From NCBI RefSeq assembly GCF_003967515.1, contig NZ_BIFQ01000002.1, forward strand, positions 930,001 through 994,000: a stretch of DNA of 64,000 nucleotides. Direction: 5' to 3'. The notes beneath the pieces are model-generated. The model had not been told where the DNA came from and did no database searches. It worked only from the letters and a program-made list of their open reading frames with translations. Each line of letters starts with the position of its first letter. The first letter of the stretch is position 1. Below are positions 51,409-60,010 of the stretch, piece after piece. The DNA comes from Dictyobacter aurantiacus. GTDB taxonomy: Bacteria; Chloroflexota; Ktedonobacteria; Ktedonobacterales; Ktedonobacteraceae. Made by a program: the position numbers and the translations under genes.

Positions 51409-51516
51409 AATGCGTATCTTTCGTGCACACTGGCTCTGTTATGCTCATCCATTATTAATGAAGAAGATGATACTGTCGAACCGCCAGTTCATCTTCCCCT
51501 ATGACTTTTAAAGAGA

Positions 51517-52767
51517 TCAGGCCACAACCGTTTTGGGTTGAAAGCTAAACAGGCGCAAGGCGATCACAAAGCAGATGCCGCCGTAGATCAGCAGTCCCAG
51601 GATATCGGGAAGTACTCCAGAAAGGCCCTTGCCGAAGAGCATGCTGCCGTTCAGGCCCTCCATAGCCCAGGCGGTGATACCGACTTTGGCCAGTTGCTGC
51701 ATCCAGGTTGGCTCGGTATAGAGGGGCCACCAGGCACCACCAATGGCCGATGTGATAAGCGTCACCAGGCTAACCACGGGATTGATCTGGCGCCGCGATT
51801 TAATCACCGACACCAGCAGGATGCCCAGGCCCGTTGCCGCGAAGCTGGTGGCGATCAAGAGCAAGATGATAGTTGGCCAGGAAGGGATATGCATTTTGAA
51901 GGCAAAGTAACCGATCGCGAACAGAATGGTGAGCTGAGCCAGGGTCAGCAGAAATTGCGCCAGCATCTTCCCACCCAGCAGTGCGTATTTCTGGATCGGC
52001 GCGATCAGCAGCCGGCGAAAGGTCCCGTCCTCCTGCTCCTGCAAGATTGTGGCGGCCACCGCGTTCAAACCAAAGAGAGAAAAGAAGATGGCGTAGCCGG
52101 GCACTACCTGGTCAAACGCGCTCGCTTTCGTGGCATGTCCCACCGTCTGGGACACAATGGCCTGGTCGCTGGTCTGGCTGGCTTTAACGACCGCTCCGCT
52201 AATGGCGGCGTCATTGATAGTCCTGGGCGCGCACGTATTTCCCGGCAGGCCACACACCTGGTGCACCTGGCGCGCCGAGACACTGGCGATGCGCTGCTCC
52301 TGCACAACGTTATTGATGATATTGCGCACGATAGTAACGGAGGTACCAGTCGCATTAGGCAGGGTATAAAATTGGATCAGATTCTTTGTTGTGCTGGCGG
52401 ACTGACCAGCGTCCAGTATAGCCTGGCTGGCACCAGCGGGGATAACGATCCCGACATCCGCCGCATCATTGGAGGCATCGACCCTGTCAGTCACCTGAGC
52501 GGTATCGGAATACTGGCTGACAGTAATCAAAAGATCCTTCGTATCTACCTTGAGCGAACGGGTGATAGTATTACCGATACCTGCATCGTGATTGCTTAAG
52601 GCCACCTTGATCTTGATCTGGGAGGAGCCATCACCATAAAGATTGCCCAGAGCAAAGCCAACCACGGTAATCAATGCTAGCGGAACCACTAGCAGCAATA
52701 TAAGCGCATTCCTATCTTTAATAACCTGCAACAGATCCTTTTTCGCAATATACCAGAGCGTTTTCAT
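51517..52767 (-). CDS. ABC-2 type exporter permease
   Basis: This 416-residue permease has one N-terminal helix (NALILLLVVPLALITVVGFA), a large extracytoplasmic region of about 190 residues, then five helices from YAIFFSLFGLNAVAATILQE to YGGICFVIALRLF. The LLIAPIQKYALLGGKMLAQF segment before the helix bundle is characteristic of the ABC2_membrane_3 type. It begins 12 bases after the ATPase gene. It forms the exporter with that ATPase and may extrude a lipid, antibiotic or peptide. Confidence 0.94.
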   Translation of the reverse strand: MKTLWYIAKKDLLQVIKDRNALILLLVVPLALITVVGFALGNLYGDGSSQIKIKVALSNHDAGIGNTITRSLKVDTKDLLITVSQYSDTAQVTDRVDASNDAADVGIVIPAGASQAILDAGQSASTTKNLIQFYTLPNATGTSVTIVRNIINNVVQEQRIASVSARQVHQVCGLPGNTCAPRTINDAAISGAVVKASQTSDQAIVSQTVGHATKASAFDQVVPGYAIFFSLFGLNAVAATILQEQEDGTFRRLLIAPIQKYALLGGKMLAQFLLTLAQLTILFAIGYFAFKMHIPSWPTIILLLIATSFAATGLGILLVSVIKSRRQINPVVSLVTLITSAIGGAWWPLYTEPTWMQQLAKVGITAWAMEGLNGSMLFGKGLSGVLPDILGLLIYGGICFVIALRLFSFQPKTVVA

Positions 52768-52779
52768 ATTTTTTCACCT

Positions 52780-53619
52780 TTAATCGCGCAACGTTTTTCC
52801 GGTCAATTGAATAAACAGCTCCTGCAGGCCGTGGGGACGCTGCACCTGCTGCCGCTGATCGCGCAGCGCCAATAACTGTTCAAGCGTACCCAGAGCGATA
52901 ATCTGGCCCTCATCCATAATAGCGATGCGATCGCAGAGGCGCTCGGCCTCTTCCATATAGTGCGTGGTGTAGAGGAGGGTGGTCCCCTGATCGCGTATCT
53001 GCTCGATAGTAGAGAAGATGTGCTCGCGGGACTGCGGATCGACGCCGACCGTTGGCTCATCCATCATCAGAAAATCGGGATTATTGATCAGGCCAACGGC
53101 TATATTGATACGGCGCTGCATGCCACCTGAAAAAGTCTCGATAGCATCTTTGCGGCGCTCGTAGAGTCCTACTAAATGCAATAATTGTTCGGCACGCTGT
53201 CGGCATTCTTTTTTCGATAGACCATAGATCTTGCCAAAGAACTCCAGATTTTCCAGTGAATTTAGATCTTTATAAAGGGCGATCTCCTGCGGCACCACTC
53301 CGATGATGCGCTTCACCTCGCGCATATGGCTGGCCAACGAGCGTCCATTCACACTCACATCGCCAGACGCAGGCTGCAGGTATCCACACATCATGTTGAT
53401 GGTCGTACTTTTGCCCGCTCCATTAGGGCCCAGCAGGCCAAAGATTTCTCCTTTGCCGATGGTGAACGAGACGTCTTTCACCGCCTCGTGTTTGCCGAAG
53501 GTCTTGACCAGGTGCCGTACCTCAATGGCAACCGCTCGTCCATCATCCGGCAGGTGGATCGCTCCTCCTTGATTTTTATTGATAGTAGTCGATAAAGAAG
53601 ATTTTATTGATTCTTGCAT
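52780..53619 (-). CDS. ABC transporter ATP-binding protein
   Basis: This 279-residue ATPase has Walker A GLLGPNGAGKSTTINMM (about residues 64-80), a Q-loop region VVPQEIALY, the signature FSGGMQRRINIAVGL and Walker B FLMMDEPTVGVDP, with the His switch in YTTHYMEEAERLC. These fit the DRA/CcmA-type exporters. It energises the ABC-2 permease encoded next. The N-terminal 25 residues (Ser/Asn-rich) are longer than usual. It is the first gene of the exporter-kinase cluster. Confidence 0.96.
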   Translation of the reverse strand: MQESIKSSLSTTINKNQGGAIHLPDDGRAVAIEVRHLVKTFGKHEAVKDVSFTIGKGEIFGLLGPNGAGKSTTINMMCGYLQPASGDVSVNGRSLASHMREVKRIIGVVPQEIALYKDLNSLENLEFFGKIYGLSKKECRQRAEQLLHLVGLYERRKDAIETFSGGMQRRINIAVGLINNPDFLMMDEPTVGVDPQSREHIFSTIEQIRDQGTTLLYTTHYMEEAERLCDRIAIMDEGQIIALGTLEQLLALRDQRQQVQRPHGLQELFIQLTGKTLRD

Positions 53620-53714
53620 AAATGCTCCTCATAGACGATTGTATGCCGCTCTTTCAAGCTCATGCAAAGTATAACGCTCGTATATAGAAGAAATAAAGTC
53701 CAAAAAGGTATATA

Positions 53715-53986
53715 GCACCATGACGAAAGTCATGGTGCCTGAAGGCATGGCCCGCGCCTGCGGCGCGGGCGTTATTTATAAGGTGTGGTGGGGGCGCCGA
53801 GGCGCCCCACCACACCTTATAAATAATTGGGGGGCGCTATCTCTTCTTCATTGGGGAGGCGCTGGCTCTTCTCCATGGGGGGCACTGGCTCTTCTTCATG
53901 GGGGGCGCTAGCACTGTATGAATGGGAGAGGTATGCGGGGCAGCGCGAATGCGCTGCCCCGCATACCTCTCCCATTCATACAGTGC
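53715..53986. repeat. Complex palindrome and microrepeat cluster
   Basis: In order: a 10-bp stem with GAAA tetraloop (53715-53738), a 9-bp GC stem (53750-53770), and a 26-bp hairpin with one bulged G (53772-53826). Three to four direct units of about 25 bp follow (about 53828-53910, consensus GGGGGGCGCTGGCTCTTCTT). A 36-bp perfect hairpin closes the cluster (53911-53946 and 53951-53986, loop GAAT between GCGC). It lies between divergent exporter and murB genes. Confidence 0.85.
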
Positions 53987-54267
53987 CAGTAACTTTGGGA
54001 TATGGGGGGGCGTGATATCCCTGTGATATAGGGGTGAACTGCAGTGATAGCTCTGTGAGGGAGTGGGGCTATGATAGAAGAAACAACGGCGGGTGCATAG
54101 AAGCGCGGAATGAGAGATAGACCTGTAGAATTATCACCGGCATTGATCCTGGCTGCCGTGAACAGGAATAACGTTCTACGGTTTCTCGCTACCGCCGTTG
54201 CCTATATGTGCAGATGATCCATATATTTTACTGATGTGGTTTATATAAAAAAAGGGAGCTGGGCTAC

Positions 54268-55353
54268 ATGCAAAATATGACACCACAGAACAATTATCCG
54301 GCGGGCAACGTACCGCTGTTTGACCTGGCACATAGCGCAGCCTTTAAGGCGGATATGGTCTACCAGCATCTGCAGAGACGTTTCGGGTCGCGCGTACACA
54401 GAGATGAACCGCTCGCGCCGCATAGCGCCTTTGGAGTCGGGGGAACGGCCGACATCTGGATTGCGCTAGAGTCGCGCGACGAACTGATCGGGCTGGTTAG
54501 CCTGTGCGCGGAAGAGCACTGGCCCCTGCTGCTCATTGGTAATGGTTCCAATATTATTTTTACCGATACCGGCGTGCGTGGTATTGTGGTAAGGATGACG
54601 GATCATGAATATCAGATCAATAAAGAGCCTGACGGCAAGGTCATTTTAAATGTAAGCGCGGGATCAAGCTGGCCGCGCATCGCCAATGAACTGGCTCCAC
54701 TTGGTTGGGGAGGCGTAGAGTTCGGGATCGGCATTCCAGGTACATTAGGTGGGGGCATCGTCAGCAACGCGGGCGCCCACAACCACGATCTGAGCGAAGT
54801 ATTGGAATCGATTGATGTCCTGGATGCCCGTGGTTGTAACCTCGAAGGGGACGCGCTCTCTCTCCCCATCAAGCGCCATTACACCAGGGACGAACTGGAT
54901 CTTAGCTATCGCTATAGCCGCTTCCGTGCCGGACATGAAAGCGTATTTGATGAGCAGGGCAATATCCTGCCGGTTCCACACCGTCTGATCGAGCCAGCGG
55001 AAATAGTAATGGCGCTGGGCATCCGACTCCACCACGAGGAGCCACAGCTGCTGCAGGAGAAAATCAGGCAATATCAGCAAGAACGCAAAGAACACGAGCC
55101 GCCACACAATCATACCGGCTCCATCTTCAAAGATCCTCTTGGCCAGCCGGCCAGCCAGCTGATAGAGCAGGTGGGCATGAAGGGACTTCGCATGGGTCCA
55201 GTCCAGGTCTCGGATCGCAACGCCAACTATATCGTCAATAATGGCGGAGCCACTACCAGCGATGTACTTAATATAATCAAAGAGATGCACCGCCGCGTCC
55301 AGGAGAAATTCAACGTCAATCTGGAGCTCAACGTAGAGTTGCATGGGCAATAA
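54268..55353 (+). CDS. murB: UDP-N-acetylenolpyruvoylglucosamine reductase
   Basis: This 361-residue protein matches MurB throughout. FAD-binding features are HSAFGVGGTADIWIA, LLIGNGSNIIFTDTGVRGIV and WGGVEFGIGIPGTLGGGIVS. The catalytic and substrate region is NHTGSIFKDPLGQPASQLIE with GMKGLRMGPVQVSDRNANYI and a C-terminal Glu-containing end (NVNLELNVELHG). It reduces UDP-GlcNAc-enolpyruvate to UDP-MurNAc with NADPH in cytosolic peptidoglycan synthesis. It is stand-alone, not in a mur-ddl cluster. The N-terminal 40 residues extend beyond the usual start. GGGAG precedes ATG 54268. Confidence 0.95.
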   Translation: MQNMTPQNNYPAGNVPLFDLAHSAAFKADMVYQHLQRRFGSRVHRDEPLAPHSAFGVGGTADIWIALESRDELIGLVSLCAEEHWPLLLIGNGSNIIFTDTGVRGIVVRMTDHEYQINKEPDGKVILNVSAGSSWPRIANELAPLGWGGVEFGIGIPGTLGGGIVSNAGAHNHDLSEVLESIDVLDARGCNLEGDALSLPIKRHYTRDELDLSYRYSRFRAGHESVFDEQGNILPVPHRLIEPAEIVMALGIRLHHEEPQLLQEKIRQYQQERKEHEPPHNHTGSIFKDPLGQPASQLIEQVGMKGLRMGPVQVSDRNANYIVNNGGATTSDVLNIIKEMHRRVQEKFNVNLELNVELHGQ

Positions 55354-55381
55354 ATAAGAAGCGCAAGAAAAAGAGCCAGCT

Positions 55382-55432
55382 ATGCCGATGTTGTGTGGTA
55401 TCACCGTGGGTGACATCACACAACATCGGCAT
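55382..55432. terminator. Hairpin after murB
   Basis: ATGCCGATGTTGTGTG and its complement, continuing through TCACC/GGTGA with two mismatches, form a stem of about 24 bp. It lies 29 bases after the stop of murB, suggesting termination. Confidence 0.7.
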
Positions 55433-55551
55433 GATCCCCTGCTTATATGTGGCCAGGTCTAATCTGCAATGTGTACAGAAAATGGAATCGCGCTTTCCCC
55501 TCTCTATTGTAAGGGCACAAACCCGCTTTTTCCCTCGCAGTAGAAAACAAA

Positions 55552-55740
55552 AAGCTTGATCGAGTACCTCATGACTTCATTGTCATAAGGACATCGACCA
55601 AGCCTCCAATCGCCGGATGCAAGCTATGTAGCTTGGAGGGCACACAATTCGCGTCCAGGACGGTCGAGATAAAACAAGATGAGTACCGTATTAGACTCAC
55701 GGAGAAAGCTTCCAGTGGCTAAATCTCTTGTTCCACCTTA
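55552..55740 (-). ncRNA. Candidate structured RNA in gene-free gap
   Basis: On the minus strand a stem of about 20 pairs (55553-55575 with 55582-55604, several G-U and mismatches) is followed by CTTTTTGTTTTC, an intrinsic-terminator form. Upstream of it lie CCTCCAA with TTGGAGG (55603-55639) and an outer AACAAGA/TCTTGTT pairing. No gene on this strand feeds into it, so an independent small RNA is possible. I do not recognise a known RNA family. Confidence 0.35.
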
Positions 55741-55898
55741 AGCGATTATAGCCCATGTCAATCACGGCACCCTCACACTTCAGCTTAAGCGCATCACAAT
55801 ACGATCACAACGGCATGCATAGGTTGTCATTACCTGTTAAAATAGGAATGATAGTTGAGTAAGAATGGTCGCGCCCCTGGACTGCATGCAAGGATAAG

Positions 55899-58730
55899 AT
55901 GATGAGCCAGCATAACCCATCTCAAGGATCCCAGATACACCGTCATTTACCCACTCAGATGAATACAACCATCGGCCGTGACGCTGATATGCTCCAGGCA
56001 TCTTCATTATTACGCGAAGAGCACACACGTCTGCTGACCCTGACCGGTCCCGGCGGCGTTGGTAAGACGCGTCTGGCCCTGGAGATTGCCCATCAGATGC
56101 GTATGTTCTTCGCTGGAGAGATCTTTTTTGTGCAACTGGCCCCCTTACGCGATCACACGTTTGTGCTACCCACCATCGCGCGATCCATCGGCATGGAAGA
56201 GACAGGCCGATACTCTATCAGCGACGAGCTCCAGGCATACCTGCACAACAAGCACATGCTGCTGATACTGGACAACTTTGAACATGTTATGGCGGCCAAC
56301 GTTGCCATCGCCGATCTGCTGACGGCTGCTCCCCGGCTCACAATTCTGACAACCAGCCGTGAAGCCCTGCACATCTATGGCGAGCATGAATACGAGGTCC
56401 TACCATTGGCGTTGCCGCCGGCCAATCACCAGCAGAAGATAGGACTGGACGAGCCATCAGACGCCATGCAGCTATTTGTAGAGCGTGCACAAGCCATCAA
56501 ACCCGGCTTCACCCTCAAACAGGACAACATCCAAACCATCGCGGAGATCTGTATTCAGCTGGATGGGCTGCCACTGGCTATCGAACTGGCCGCCGCCCGC
56601 TGCAAGCTATTGAATCCCCAGGAACTGCTTGAACGTCTGCATAGCCGCCTGCGCACATTAGTTGGTGGCGCACGCAACCTCTTGCCGCGCCAGCAGACCC
56701 TGCGCGCCACGCTTGACTGGAGTTATAACCTGCTAAATGAAGAGGAGAAATACTTTTTTCGGCAGCTCGGTATCCTGACGGGCAACTGGACGCTGGAGGC
56801 TGCAACGGCCATCGCCCAACCAGAAGCGGTGTTTGAAGAGGACACGCTAAATTTGCTCGCCTCGCTGGTCGACAAAAGCCTGGTGCGCGTCGCCGATGAT
56901 ACGGGTTCAGAGACCCGCTTCAACCTGCTCGAAACGATTCGTGAGTACGCGCTTGACTGTCTGAAACAGAACCAGGAGCTGATCAAGGCCCAGAGGCGCC
57001 ACGCGCTCTTCTTCACAGCGCTCGTCGAGCGCTGCGAGCCACATCTTTATGGCAATGAACAGTCACTATGGCTGGCCCGACTCGATCTTGAGGCGGCCAA
57101 CATCTGGCTGGCGCTGCGCCGGGTCATCGATCAGCTTGAAGTCGATATCGCGCAGCGGCTGGCCGGCAATCTCGGTCGCTTTCTGCAATTGCGCGGCTCC
57201 TTAAATGAGGGTCACAACTGGCTGGAAGAGGTTATCGCCATATCCGCCAGCGCGCAGCCCAACCACTTTCTGGCCCGCGTCTACTATAGCGCGGGCACCA
57301 TGGCCCATCTGCACGGGAATCTGGCCCTGGCGCGCAGCCGACTAGAGGAGTGCAACCGCATAACCACCCTGACCGATGATACACGCACCCGCGCCCTGGC
57401 GCAGGGGGCGCTGGCCCTGCTCGATCTGCACCGGGGTCACTACGAGCAGGCGCGCCAGCTGGCGGAAGACAGCCTGGAGACGCTACGCGACTCATCCGAC
57501 ATCTGGTGTCGCGGCATGCTCTATAGCATCTGCGGCAATATCGCCAGCCAGCAAAGCGATTTCACAGCCGCCCAGGTGCGCTACGCCATGAGCCTGCGCC
57601 TCTTACGCCAGGTGGGAGATATCCGCAGCCAGGCCGATGTGCTGATCAACGTAGGCGACGTCATGAGTCAGCGCAGCAAATTGATTAGCGCCGTCTTCCT
57701 CTATCAGAAAGGTTTGCCGCTCTATCAGCAGCTCAATGATCGCTGGGGACAGGTGGTCTGCCTGAGCAGTATTGGAAACGCGCTCCGCCTGCGTGGTGAT
57801 TACGAGGGGGCACAGCAGGCACTGGATGCCTGTATGGAACTGGCGACGGCTCTAGGCACCAGGCGCGAACGAGCCAATGTTCTGCTGGGACTGGGCAAGC
57901 TAGACATCAGCACCGGCTCTCTCGCGCGAGCCAGCCAGCGACTCAAAGAAAGTCTGCACATCACCCGTGAGATAAACTATCCCTCCGGCGTCGTAGCCGT
58001 CCTGAGCAGTCTCGGTGACCTGGCGCGCATGAACGGGCGCGATGATGACGCCCGCGCCTATTACGAGGAGAGCCTGAGTATGATGGCCGGCATGGGCAAT
58101 CAGGTCTCTAAAATCTCCATCTTCTACGGACTGGGATGCGTAGCGCTGGCAAAGCAAGACTACGAGCAGGCGGGCATCGAGATTCGCAAGGCGCTCCACC
58201 ACGCTTTTCTGCACGGAGACATGCTCGGCATGGCCATCGCCTTAGAAGGATTCGCCCAGGTATGCCAGCAGGTAGACCTGCCTGAACGCGCCGTCCAATT
58301 TCTGGGCACCGCCTCTATCCTACGCGAAGGGGTGTCCGCCCCCATCGAAAAGGTGCACCAGGCCAGCTATGCGGAGCAGATAGTTAGCTATAAGAAAAAC
58401 ATCGGCGAAAAAGCCTTCAGCGAAAACTGGAGCGTTGGCCGCAACATGAGCCTGCCCCAGACCCTGGGCATGATCGCCAACATCCACCTGCACAAAAAGC
58501 GCGAAGCAGTCGCGGAAAAATCCCACCTGGACTACCCTGCGGGACTAACGACACGCGAAGTAGATGTCCTGCGGCTCCTGGCCGAGGGACTCACCGACGT
58601 ACTGATCGCGCAGAAGCTGGTCCTGAGCCCGCGTACCGTCAACACCCATCTACGCTCCATCTACGCCAAGCTCGGCGTCACCTCACGCACGGCCGCCAGC
58701 CGCTTCGCCTTCGAACACAAGCTTGTTTAG
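55899..58730 (+). CDS. NB-ARC/TPR LuxR-family transcriptional regulator
   Basis: This 943-residue STAND-type regulator has a Walker A in LTLTGPGGVGKTRLALEIAH (about residues 46-65). Walker B is MLLILDNFEHV, followed by LTILTTSREALHIYGEHEYE. A winged-helix-like region with LPLAIELAAARCKLLNPQEL and RATLDWSYNLLNEEEKYFFR comes next. From about 430 to 820 there are many TPR-like repeats (ARVYYSAGTMAHLHGNLALA, ADVLINVGDVMSQRSKLISA). The C-terminal LuxR HTH is LTTREVDVLRLLAEGLTDVL and LSPRTVNTHLRSIYAKL. It probably needs ATP-driven oligomerisation and an inducer. ATG 55899 follows AAGGA. Confidence 0.95.
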   Translation: MMSQHNPSQGSQIHRHLPTQMNTTIGRDADMLQASSLLREEHTRLLTLTGPGGVGKTRLALEIAHQMRMFFAGEIFFVQLAPLRDHTFVLPTIARSIGMEETGRYSISDELQAYLHNKHMLLILDNFEHVMAANVAIADLLTAAPRLTILTTSREALHIYGEHEYEVLPLALPPANHQQKIGLDEPSDAMQLFVERAQAIKPGFTLKQDNIQTIAEICIQLDGLPLAIELAAARCKLLNPQELLERLHSRLRTLVGGARNLLPRQQTLRATLDWSYNLLNEEEKYFFRQLGILTGNWTLEAATAIAQPEAVFEEDTLNLLASLVDKSLVRVADDTGSETRFNLLETIREYALDCLKQNQELIKAQRRHALFFTALVERCEPHLYGNEQSLWLARLDLEAANIWLALRRVIDQLEVDIAQRLAGNLGRFLQLRGSLNEGHNWLEEVIAISASAQPNHFLARVYYSAGTMAHLHGNLALARSRLEECNRITTLTDDTRTRALAQGALALLDLHRGHYEQARQLAEDSLETLRDSSDIWCRGMLYSICGNIASQQSDFTAAQVRYAMSLRLLRQVGDIRSQADVLINVGDVMSQRSKLISAVFLYQKGLPLYQQLNDRWGQVVCLSSIGNALRLRGDYEGAQQALDACMELATALGTRRERANVLLGLGKLDISTGSLARASQRLKESLHITREINYPSGVVAVLSSLGDLARMNGRDDDARAYYEESLSMMAGMGNQVSKISIFYGLGCVALAKQDYEQAGIEIRKALHHAFLHGDMLGMAIALEGFAQVCQQVDLPERAVQFLGTASILREGVSAPIEKVHQASYAEQIVSYKKNIGEKAFSENWSVGRNMSLPQTLGMIANIHLHKKREAVAEKSHLDYPAGLTTREVDVLRLLAEGLTDVLIAQKLVLSPRTVNTHLRSIYAKLGVTSRTAASRFAFEHKLV

Positions 58731-58739
58731 GGATGCGAG

Positions 58740-59072
58740 TTAATGGTGGGAAACCAATGTTTGTAAGATAAGCAGGCAGGCCATACCGCTAGCGATGGTG
58801 AGCAGAACGTTTTTGGTGCGCCAGGCGATCAGGATGGCGAGGATGCCCGCGATGAGGCGAGCATTGCTCAGCGATATGTCCAGTGAGCCGCCCGGGAAGA
58901 AGAGCGCGGGCGCGATAAGCGCTGACAGAACCGCGATGGGCACAAAGCGCAGGGCCTGCTGAACGATGGGGGCGACCTGCATCTTCCCCATAAATACGAT
59001 AAATGACAGGCGAGTACCCAGGGTTAACAATCCGATAGTAATGATAGTGATCCAGAGCCATTGCTGCGACAT
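58740..59072 (-). CDS. azlD: AzlD-family branched-chain amino acid exporter subunit
   Basis: This 110-residue membrane protein has about four helices (WLWITIITIGLLTLGTRLSF, APIVQQALRFVPIAVLSALI, LIAGILAILIAWRTKNVLLT). It follows the azlC-like gene by 25 bases in transcription order, as is usual. Together they export branched-chain amino acids or analogues. AAGGAA precedes ATG 59072. It is convergent and only 10 bases from the stop of the LuxR regulator. Confidence 0.93.
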   Translation of the reverse strand: MSQQWLWITIITIGLLTLGTRLSFIVFMGKMQVAPIVQQALRFVPIAVLSALIAPALFFPGGSLDISLSNARLIAGILAILIAWRTKNVLLTIASGMACLLILQTLVSHH

Positions 59073-59097
59073 ATCCAGTTCCTTGCTTGTTTGCTTG

Positions 59098-59793
59098 CTA
59101 TAGCGATGTTCTTCCCTTCAACTCCATGATGAGGCCAACCGCGATGCCAACCAGGGCGGCGACCGCGATCCCCAGTTTCAAGGGTAAGGCGATAACGAGC
59201 AGCGCGGTCAGCGCGGCGGCCAGCGCGGAAGCTGTGCTCACGCGGTCCTTAAGCGCGGGCACAACCAGAGCGATAAACGTCAATGTAGAGGTAAAATCAA
59301 GCGACCAGCTGGCGGGGATGTGTCCACCCAGGAAAATGCCAGCGGCCGTGCTCAGTTGCCACGTTGTCCACAGAGCCAGGCCTGCCCCCAGGAAATAAAA
59401 GTGCTTCCGCCCATCCTCGCCCGGCTTCTGATAATGCAAGATGGTCACCGCGTACGCCTCATCGGTCAGCAGGTATGCCAGCAGCCATTTCCAGAGCACG
59501 TGAAGCCTGCGCGTATAGGGAGAGACCGACGCGCTATAGAGCACATGGCGGATATTGACGATAAAGGCGGTCAGGATCACGACAAGCGCGGGCACGCCGG
59601 CCGCGATGAGTTGAGCGATCACAAATTGCGCCGAGCCCGCGAAGACGATGCACGACATAGCCTGCGCGATGCTCGCCGGGATGCCCGCGCTGATCGCCGA
59701 CACTCCATAAATCATCCCAAAGGGGACCACGCCGAGTAAGATTGGCAGTTCGTCCCTGACCCCATGTAAGAATTCAAAATGTGATGCTTTCAT
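59098..59793 (-). CDS. azlC: AzlC-family branched-chain amino acid exporter subunit
   Basis: This 231-residue protein has the AzlC signature LPILLGVVPFGMIYGVSAIS, SIAQAMSCIVFAGSAQFVIA and LTAFIVNIRHVLYSASVSPY, with LLAYLLTDEAYAVTILHYQK. It is the larger subunit and pairs with AzlD. No ribosome site is seen; TATAAT lies 6 bases upstream of the ATG, so a leaderless transcript is possible. It could be regulated by the AraC gene on the same strand upstream, across a class A element. Confidence 0.95.
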   Translation of the reverse strand: MKASHFEFLHGVRDELPILLGVVPFGMIYGVSAISAGIPASIAQAMSCIVFAGSAQFVIAQLIAAGVPALVVILTAFIVNIRHVLYSASVSPYTRRLHVLWKWLLAYLLTDEAYAVTILHYQKPGEDGRKHFYFLGAGLALWTTWQLSTAAGIFLGGHIPASWSLDFTSTLTFIALVVPALKDRVSTASALAAALTALLVIALPLKLGIAVAALVGIAVGLIMELKGRTSL

Positions 59794-59799
59794 GGGGCC

Positions 59800-59805
59800 A
59801 TTATA
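59800..59805 (-). promoter_or_regulatory. -10 element abutting azlC start
   Basis: On the minus strand TATAAT is followed by six bases and then the azlC ATG. The predicted transcription start coincides with the first base of the start codon. A clear -35 is not seen. Confidence 0.5.
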
Positions 59806-59849
59806 GAAGACAAAAACGGCATCCGTCTTGTCTGATATTGCTATTTTTT

Positions 59850-59995
59850 AAATGGGTCTGGCTTCCGTCATCTTGGGGGCACCTGCGCGCCCCCGCACTC
59901 GCGTCCGCTACGCGGCCGCGCTAGTTTTATATGAGTGCATGGGATACGCGAATGCGCATCCCATGCACTCATATAAAACTGACTTCTGAGAATGT
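59850..59995. repeat. Class A element, full copy
   Basis: The module (AATGGGTCTGGCTTCCGTCA, CCCGCACTCGCGTCCGCTAC, GCGGCCGCGCTAGTTTT) leads to 27-bp arms (59923-59949 and 59954-59980). One mismatch is present and the loop is GAAT. The right module CTGACTTCTGAGAATG follows. It lies between the araC-like and azlC genes. Confidence 0.85.
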
Positions 59996-60010
59996 GTTTT
60001 ACAGCACAGG

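Noticed and set aside
51538..52599. 353-residue open frame antisense to the ABC-2 permease
   Set aside because: The opposing frame has clear membrane helices, a ribosome site and operon context; the antisense product is charged and without recognisable features.
55552..55740. T-box or 6S RNA
   Set aside because: A GGTGGAAC stretch resembles part of a T-box, but the rest of the antiterminator and a downstream aminoacyl gene are missing. The pairing pattern does not fit 6S either.
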